Shown in pieces: positions 55,758-64,000 of a DNA stretch of 64,000 bases. The stretch is from Ramlibacter agri (GTDB lineage Bacteria > Pseudomonadota > Gammaproteobacteria > Burkholderiales > Burkholderiaceae_C). Location of the stretch: contig NZ_JABBFX010000004.1 in NCBI RefSeq assembly GCF_012927085.1, positions 248,001-312,000 on the forward strand, given 5' to 3'. Made by a program: the position numbers and the translations under genes. Every line of letters starts with the position of its first letter. Within the stretch, counting starts at the first letter, position 1. Under the pieces are notes generated by a model, which searched no databases, was not told where the DNA came from, and was given only the letters and a program-made list of their open reading frames with translations.

Positions 55758-56844
55758 GATGCCGCCGGTGCAGGCGCAGGAGCCGCAGGTGCCGGCCCCG
55801 CCGGCGCCGCCGCCGCCCAAGCACATGTCGCCGGGTGGGCGCGCCTGGGTGCGCTTCCGCCGCAACCGCCTGGGCTTCGTCAGCCTGGTGGTCTTCGTGA
55901 CGCTGGTGGTGCTGAGCCTCTTCGCCGAGGTGCTGTCCAACGACAAGCCGCTGGTGGTGCGCTACGAAGGGCAGTTCTACTTCCCGATCGCGAAGGACTA
56001 CCCGGAGACCACATTCGGCGGCGACTTCCCGACGCCCACCGACTACCTCGATCCGTTCATCCGGCAGAAGCTGAAGCAGGGCAGCAACTTCGCGCTCTAT
56101 CCGCTCAACCCCTACGGGCCGCGGACGCTGAACTACTTCGCCAGCCAGCCCAACCCCGCCGCGCCGTCGCGCGACAACATCTTCGGCACCGACGACCGCG
56201 GCCGCGACCTGCTGGCGCAGTTGATCTACGGCTTCCGCGTCAGCGTGCTGTTCGGGCTCGCGCTCACGGTTACCGGCGTCTTGCTCGGGATCCTCACCGG
56301 CGCCATCCAGGGCTTCTTCGGCGGCAAGACCGACCTGAGCTTCCAGCGCTTCATCGAAATCTGGGGTTCGATGCCGGAGCTGTACCTGCTGATCATCTTC
56401 AGCGCGGTGCTATCGCCCAGCATCGGGCTGCTGCTGGTGCTGCTGTCGCTGTTCGGGTGGATGGGCCTGTCCGACTACGTGCGGGCCGAGTTCCTGCGCA
56501 ACCGGCAGATGGACTACGTGCGCGCCGCCAAGGCGCTGGGCGTGGGCAACAGCCGGATCATGTGGAAGCACATCCTGCCGAACAGCATGACGCCGGTGGT
56601 GACCTTCCTGCCTTTCCGCATGAGCGCCGCCATCCTCGCGCTCACCTCGCTGGACTTCCTGGGCCTGGGCGTGCCGCCCGGCACGCCATCGCTCGGCGAA
56701 CTCCTCAACCAGGGCAAGGCCAACCTCGATGCCTGGTGGATCTCGCTGTCCACTTTCGGGGTGCTGGTGGTGACCTTGCTGCTGCTCACCTTCATGGGCG
56801 ACGCCTTGCGCGACGCGCTGGACCCCCGGAAAGCCGACGCATGA
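55741..56844 (+). CDS. yejE: Peptide ABC transporter permease YejE
   Basis: DppC/OppC-type permease of 367 residues. The first membrane helix (about 45-65) is preceded by a Pro-rich cytoplasmic leader. The large periplasmic insert (about 70-150) with GTDDRGRDLLAQLIYGFRVS and the EAA loop VRAAKALGVGNSRIMWKHIL are characteristic. The GTG at 55741 overlaps yejB by 17 bases; an ATG at 55759, two bases after the yejB stop, is an equally possible start and removes six residues. The stop overlaps yejF (ATGA). Confidence 0.92.
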   Translation: MSNLIEMPPVQAQEPQVPAPPAPPPPKHMSPGGRAWVRFRRNRLGFVSLVVFVTLVVLSLFAEVLSNDKPLVVRYEGQFYFPIAKDYPETTFGGDFPTPTDYLDPFIRQKLKQGSNFALYPLNPYGPRTLNYFASQPNPAAPSRDNIFGTDDRGRDLLAQLIYGFRVSVLFGLALTVTGVLLGILTGAIQGFFGGKTDLSFQRFIEIWGSMPELYLLIIFSAVLSPSIGLLLVLLSLFGWMGLSDYVRAEFLRNRQMDYVRAAKALGVGNSRIMWKHILPNSMTPVVTFLPFRMSAAILALTSLDFLGLGVPPGTPSLGELLNQGKANLDAWWISLSTFGVLVVTLLLLTFMGDALRDALDPRKADA

Positions 56845-58445
56845 CGCCTCTCATCGAAGTCAAGGACCTGCGCGTCGCCTTCGGCAACAAGGAGGTCGTG
56901 CATGGCGTCGACCTGACGATCGCGGCGGGCGAGAAGCTGGCGCTGGTCGGCGAATCCGGCTCGGGCAAGACGGTGACGGCGCTCAGCCTCGTGCGGCTGG
57001 TGCAGGGCGCGAGTGTCACCGGCTCGGCGCGCATGGCGCCCGAGCAGCCGGGTGGCGCGCCCATCGACCTGCTGCAGGCCTCCGAGCGCGAGCTGCTCGG
57101 CATCCGCGGGCGCGACATCGCCATGATCTTCCAGGAGCCGATGACGGCCCTGAACCCGCTGTACACCGTGGGCGACCAGGTGGCCGAGGTGCTGCAGCTG
57201 AAGCAGGGCCTGACGCCGCGCCAGGCCTGGCAGGCCGCCATCGAGGCGCTGGCTGCCACCGGCATTCCCGAGCCCGCGCGGCGCGCCAACAACTTCCCGC
57301 ACCAGCTTTCGGGCGGCCAGCGCCAGCGCGCGATGATCGCGATGGCACTGGCCTGCCGGCCGCGCCTGCTGCTGGCCGACGAGCCGACGACGGCGCTGGA
57401 CGTCACGCTGCGCCAGCAGATCCTGGAACTGCTGGCCGACCTGCAGCGCCAGACCGGCATGGCGGTGCTGCTGATCACGCACGACCTGAACCTGGTCAAG
57501 CGTTTCGCGGACCGGGTGGCGGTGATGGAAAGCGGGCACCTGGTGGAGGAAGGCGCGGTGGCCGAAGTGTTCCGCGCGCCGCAGCATCCGTACACGCGCA
57601 AGCTGATGGAAAGCCGACCGGAGCGCGACGTGCCGCAGCCCCGCAGCGGCGAGCCGACGCCGATGCAGGCCAAGGACCTGCGCGTGGTCTACCCGGTGCC
57701 GCTGTCCGGTTTCCGCGGCTGGTTCAAGAAGGGCGAGTTCGTCGCCGTCAAGGGCGCGGAGTTCGAGGTCCCGCCTGGCGGCACGCTGGGCATCGTCGGC
57801 GAATCCGGTTCCGGCAAATCGACCATGGCGCTCGCCGCGCTGGGCCTCGTGCCGCACCGCGGCGAGCTGAAGGTGGTGGGGCAGGAATGGGGCAAGGGCA
57901 CGGCGGCGAACCGGCCCATCCGCAAGCAGGTGCAGGTGGTGTTCCAGGACCCGTTCTCCTCGCTGTCCCCGCGCATGACGGTGGAAGAGATCGTGGGCGA
58001 AGGGCTGCTGGTGCACGCGCCGGAGCTGTCGCTTTCGCAGCGGCGCGAACAGGTCATTGCCACGCTGCAGGACGTCGGCCTTGCGGAATCCCAGTTCCCC
58101 GGCCTGCTGCAGCGCTATCCGCACGAGTTCTCCGGCGGCCAGCGGCAGCGGCTGGCGATTGCGCGGGCGCTGATCGTGCAGCCGCAGCTGCTGGTGCTGG
58201 ACGAGCCCACCAGCGCGCTGGACGTCACCATCCAGCAGCAGGTGCTGAAACTGCTGCAGCGCCTGCAGCGCGAACGCGGGCTGAGCTACCTGTTGATCAC
58301 GCACGACGTGGACGTCATTCGCGCCATGGCGCATGAGGTGCTGGTGATGAAGGAAGGCGAGATCCTCGAATCGGGGACCGTCGACGACGTGCTGGCGCAG
58401 CCGCGCAACCCGTACACCCGCGCCCTGGTCGCCGCGGCCACCTGA
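56841..58445 (+). CDS. yejF: Peptide ABC transporter dual ATPase YejF
   Basis: ATPase of 534 residues with two fused nucleotide-binding domains, as in YejF. First domain: Walker A GESGSGKT, signature [16 protein letters not shown], Walker B LLLADEPTTALD. Second domain: Walker A GESGSGKS, signature FSGGQRQRLAIARALI, Walker B LLVLDEPTSALD. The oligopeptide-type C-terminal extension QHPYTRKLMES follows the first domain, and NPYTRALVAA ends the second. It closes the yejABEF operon; 109 bases separate it from coxM. Confidence 0.95.
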   Translation: MTPLIEVKDLRVAFGNKEVVHGVDLTIAAGEKLALVGESGSGKTVTALSLVRLVQGASVTGSARMAPEQPGGAPIDLLQASERELLGIRGRDIAMIFQEPMTALNPLYTVGDQVAEVLQLKQGLTPRQAWQAAIEALAATGIPEPARRANNFPHQLSGGQRQRAMIAMALACRPRLLLADEPTTALDVTLRQQILELLADLQRQTGMAVLLITHDLNLVKRFADRVAVMESGHLVEEGAVAEVFRAPQHPYTRKLMESRPERDVPQPRSGEPTPMQAKDLRVVYPVPLSGFRGWFKKGEFVAVKGAEFEVPPGGTLGIVGESGSGKSTMALAALGLVPHRGELKVVGQEWGKGTAANRPIRKQVQVVFQDPFSSLSPRMTVEEIVGEGLLVHAPELSLSQRREQVIATLQDVGLAESQFPGLLQRYPHEFSGGQRQRLAIARALIVQPQLLVLDEPTSALDVTIQQQVLKLLQRLQRERGLSYLLITHDVDVIRAMAHEVLVMKEGEILESGTVDDVLAQPRNPYTRALVAAAT

Positions 58446-58462
58446 ACCTCCCCCAAACCCGC

Positions 58463-58523
58463 ATTGCGCGGCTGCGGCAATAGGAGTACTTTCCGCTCGC
58501 GTTTCCCCCGCGGCCGGGAAACG
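58463..58523 (+). promoter_or_regulatory. Two dyads upstream of coxM
   Basis: ATTGC-N9-GCAAT (58463-58467 and 58477-58481) resembles a LysR-type half-site pair. A perfect 8-base dyad CGTTTCCC (58500-58507)/GGGAAACG (58516-58523) encloses CCGCGGCC. Both lie in the 109-base gap between yejF and coxM, which must hold any cox-specific promoter. The binding proteins are unknown. Confidence 0.45.
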
Positions 58524-58554
58524 TGCAGGCGGTCTGGCCGCGGAGGAGACAAGC

Positions 58555-59421
58555 GTGATTCCAAGCGCTTTCGAATACCACGCGCCGACCAGCCTGCCTG
58601 ACGCCCTTGCCTTGCTCGGGCAGTTCGGCGACGGCGCCAAGCTGCTCGCCGGCGGCCACAGCCTGCTGCCGATGATGAAGCTGCGCTTCGCGGAGCCGGC
58701 GCACCTGATCGACCTGCGCCGCATCCCGGACCTGCGCGGCATCGTCGAGTCCGGCGGCGAGATCCACATCGGCGCCATGACCACCGAGAACGAGATCGTC
58801 TGGTCCAAGCTGCTGGCCGACAAGCTGCCGCTGCTGGTGGAAGGCGCCCGCGCCATCGCCGATCCGCAGGTGCGCTACCGCGGCACCATCGGCGGCGACA
58901 TCTCGCACGGCGACCCCGGCAACGACCATCCGGCGTTGATGCTCGCCCTCGACGCCTCCTTCGTGCTGCGCAGCGCGCGCGGCGAGCGCGTGGTGCAGGC
59001 CGACGCCTTCTTCCAGGGTCTCTATGCGACGGACATGGCGCCCGACGAGGTGCTGACGCGCATCCGCATCCCGGTGCCGCCGCCGGGCACGGGCTGGAGC
59101 TACCAGAAGCTGAAGCGCAAGGTCGGCGACTTCGCCACGGCCGCCTCCGCCGTGCTGCTGCGACTGCAAGGCGGGAAGGTGGCCAGCGCGAGCATCGCGC
59201 TGACCAACGTCGCGACGACGCCTTTGAAGGCCCGCGACGCCGAGAACTTCCTCGCCGGCCAGGCCCTGGACGAGGCGAGCCTGGCCGAAGCCGCACGCCT
59301 GGCCATGGCCATCTGCGACCCCGTCGCCGACCAGCGCGGTGACGCCGACTACAAGCGCGCGATGGCCGGCGAGATGACCCGCCGCGCGCTGCTTGCCGCC
59401 AGTTCCCGAGCCAGCCACTGA
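58555..59421 (+). CDS. coxM: Aerobic CO dehydrogenase medium (FAD) subunit
   Basis: FAD subunit of 288 residues that passes electrons from the iron-sulfur subunit to the quinone pool. FAD-binding motifs of the family are AGGHS (residues 32-36) and TIGGD (111-115). The C-terminal CO_deh_flav_C domain follows (about 180-285). The start is GTG at 58555 behind a GGAGGAGA Shine-Dalgarno. It is the first gene of a coxM-S-L-G-D-E run with short gaps, the conserved M-S-L order. Confidence 0.93.
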   Translation: MIPSAFEYHAPTSLPDALALLGQFGDGAKLLAGGHSLLPMMKLRFAEPAHLIDLRRIPDLRGIVESGGEIHIGAMTTENEIVWSKLLADKLPLLVEGARAIADPQVRYRGTIGGDISHGDPGNDHPALMLALDASFVLRSARGERVVQADAFFQGLYATDMAPDEVLTRIRIPVPPPGTGWSYQKLKRKVGDFATAASAVLLRLQGGKVASASIALTNVATTPLKARDAENFLAGQALDEASLAEAARLAMAICDPVADQRGDADYKRAMAGEMTRRALLAASSRASH

Positions 59422-59433
59422 GAGGAGCGCGAC

Positions 59434-59922
59434 ATGGCCCAGAAGACGATGGTGTCGTTCCGCCTGAACGGCAAGGAAGCCGACGTCGCGGTCGAACCGC
59501 GCGAACTGCTGATCCACACCTTGCGCGAGAAACTGCTGCACACCGGCCCGCACATCGGCTGCGAGACCTCGCACTGCGGCGCCTGCACGGTGGACCTGGA
59601 CGGCTGCTCGGTGAAGGCCTGCACGGTGCTCACGGTGCAGTGCGAGGGCAGCGAGATGCTGACCGTCGAAGGGCTGGAGCAGGGTGGCGTGCTGCACGCG
59701 CTGCAGCAGGCCTTCCACGAGGAGCATGGCCTGCAGTGCGGCTTCTGCACGCCGGGCATGCTGACGCGCGCCTGGCGGCTGCTGAAGGAGAACCCGGACC
59801 CGAGCGAGGAAGAGATCCGCTACTGGCTCTCCGGCAACCTGTGCCGCTGCACCGGCTACCAGAACATCGTGAAGGCGGTGCAGTCGGCGGCGCGCAAGCT
59901 GGCCGCGACCGCCGCTGCCTGA
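59434..59922 (+). CDS. coxS: Aerobic CO dehydrogenase small (2Fe-2S) subunit
   Basis: Iron-sulfur subunit of 162 residues carrying two 2Fe-2S clusters. The plant-ferredoxin-like cluster uses Cys43, Cys48, Cys51 and Cys63; the helical domain cluster uses Cys102, Cys105, Cys137 and Cys139 (QCGFCTPGM; NLCRCTGY). It relays electrons from the Mo site in CoxL to FAD in CoxM. It lies 12 bases after coxM and ten before coxL. Confidence 0.95.
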   Translation: MAQKTMVSFRLNGKEADVAVEPRELLIHTLREKLLHTGPHIGCETSHCGACTVDLDGCSVKACTVLTVQCEGSEMLTVEGLEQGGVLHALQQAFHEEHGLQCGFCTPGMLTRAWRLLKENPDPSEEEIRYWLSGNLCRCTGYQNIVKAVQSAARKLAATAAA

Positions 59923-59932
59923 GGAGAGCGTC

Positions 59933-62338
<2,406 letters not shown>

Positions 62339-62342
62339 CACC

Positions 62343-62920
62343 ATGAAAGTCGAAATCTCCCGGAGCTTCGCGCTGCCCGGGTCCGCCGAGGCGGGCTGGG
62401 CCGTGCTGCAGGATGTGGAAGCCGTGGCCGGCTGCATGCCGGGCGCGCAGATCACGCAGCGCATCCACGACTCGCACTACAAGGGCACGGTGGCGGTGAA
62501 GCTGGGGCCGGCCAGCCTCAGCTTCCGCGGCGAGATCGAGGTGAAGGCGCTCGATGCCGGCGCCCGGTCCATCCGCCTGCTCGGGCGCGGCACCGACGCC
62601 ACCGGCACCTCGGGCGCGTCGATGGAACTGGCCGCGCACATCGAGGCGGTCGACGGCAGCTCGAGCCGGCTGGTGGGCACGAGCGAAGTCTCCATGAGCG
62701 GCAAGGTCGCCACCTTCGGCGCGCGCCTCATGGGGCCAGTGGCGGACCAGGTGCTGGCGCAGTTCGCGGGCAACTTCGCCGCCAAGGTGCAGGCGCAGGC
62801 CGCCGCCCTGCCCGCAGCCGCCGCTGTCGCGCCACCGGCCGAGGCGAAGCCGCTCAATGGCCTGGCGCTCGCCTGGGCCATGCTGCGCGAGTGGCTCCAT
62901 TCGCTGTTCGCGCGGAGAGC

Positions 62921-62924
<4 letters not shown>
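62343..62924 (+). CDS. coxG: CoxG-like SRPBCC protein
   Basis: Protein of 193 residues of the CoxG family (START/SRPBCC fold, residues about 1-145; AGCMPGAQI and KVKLGP-like VAVKLGPASLSFRGE motifs). CoxG is linked to CO dehydrogenase in membrane attachment and quinone access. The C-terminus has an Ala/Pro linker and an amphipathic helix (NGLALAWAMLREWLHSLFAR) suited to membrane binding. It sits between coxL and coxD, and its stop overlaps the coxD start (ATGA). Confidence 0.9.
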
Positions 62925-63804
<880 letters not shown>

Positions 63805-63811
<7 letters not shown>

Positions 63812-64000
63812 ACCTGGCCGATCCGGAACTCGAAGCGCGCGTGACGCAAAGGCTCGCGGGCTTCTGCGGCTTCCTGCGCGCGAATGGCTTCGCGGTGGGC
63901 GGCGGCGATGCGCAGCAGGTGCTGCAGGCGGCGCAGCACGTCGGCGTGCTCGATAGCGAGCTGCTGCGCTGGAGCCTGCAGGCCTTGCTGTGCGGCCGTT
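63805..64000 (+). CDS. coxE: CoxE (VWA-domain) N-terminus, cut by window end
   Basis: Incomplete gene running off the right edge; 65 codons are visible. The start MLNLADPELEARVTQRLAGF is followed by FCGFLRANGFAVGGGDAQQV, the typical N-terminal motif of CoxE-type von Willebrand A proteins that act with CoxD in maturing CO dehydrogenase. The ATG at 63805 overlaps the coxD stop by seven bases. The VWA metal site itself would lie beyond the window. Confidence 0.78.

Overview
The window is a GC-rich, densely packed chromosomal segment whose gene content points to the Burkholderiales, most likely Comamonadaceae of the Ramlibacter/Variovorax type. The evidence is two orphan Bug/TctC periplasmic binding proteins, a pobA with a divergent IclR-type regulator, lptFG divergent from pepA-holC, a nearly complete form-I-like aerobic CO dehydrogenase cluster, and very few non-coding bases. 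The family-level call is inference from gene content; no 16S gene is present. No gap between genes exceeds 300 bases. I see no prophage, insertion sequence, plasmid function or CRISPR array.

Layout. 0-10 kb: a paired REP-like palindrome, a methyl-accepting chemotaxis receptor, a YgiQ radical-SAM protein, two Bug binding proteins around a CocE/NonD hydrolase, and the divergent pobA/IclR pair with two evenly spaced operator-like boxes. 10-15.3 kb: a sulfate operon (peroxiredoxin, sbp, cysT, cysW, cysA) behind an AT-rich dyad, then dsbB. 15.3-18 kb: a translationally coupled trio on the minus strand (dienelactone-hydrolase-like, phosphoribosyltransferase, erythromycin-esterase family). 18-26.9 kb: argA, two tandem membrane proteins with degenerate GGDEF domains, hrpA carrying an in-frame repeat insertion, and a Tat-exported Rieske-like protein. 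26.9-33.9 kb: a minus-strand run lptF-lptG-cbiX-cysB-ybdL, and on the plus strand pepA-holC plus a small coupled gene. 34-44.1 kb: a branched-chain amino-acid type binding protein, then a 2,198-residue soluble poly-HAMP hybrid histidine kinase directly followed by a second hybrid kinase. 44.1-49.7 kb: tRNA-Ser(GGA), a FUSC-like membrane protein overlapping a lipoprotein gene, a MerR-PAS-pseudocyclase regulator preceded by an array of TnGACA boxes, a small unknown gene, and an nfeD-SPFH pair. 49.7-58.4 kb: an AdiA-like decarboxylase, fabI, and the yejABEF peptide importer. 58.5-64 kb: coxM-S-L-G-D and the start of coxE, cut by the window end.

How the genes fit together. Sulfur metabolism recurs: sulfate uptake, a CysB-type regulator, a CbiX chelatase (siroheme or cobalamin) and a methionine-type aminotransferase. 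The cox genes would let the cell oxidise CO as a supplementary electron source; pobA opens 4-hydroxybenzoate to the protocatechuate route. The most unusual parts are the poly-HAMP kinase with eleven 92-residue repeats (the architecture of fungal group III/Nik1 kinases) with its partner kinase, and the MerR-PAS-pseudocyclase gene with its repeated operator-like boxes. Many long open frames lie antisense to real genes because of the high GC; they are not annotated.
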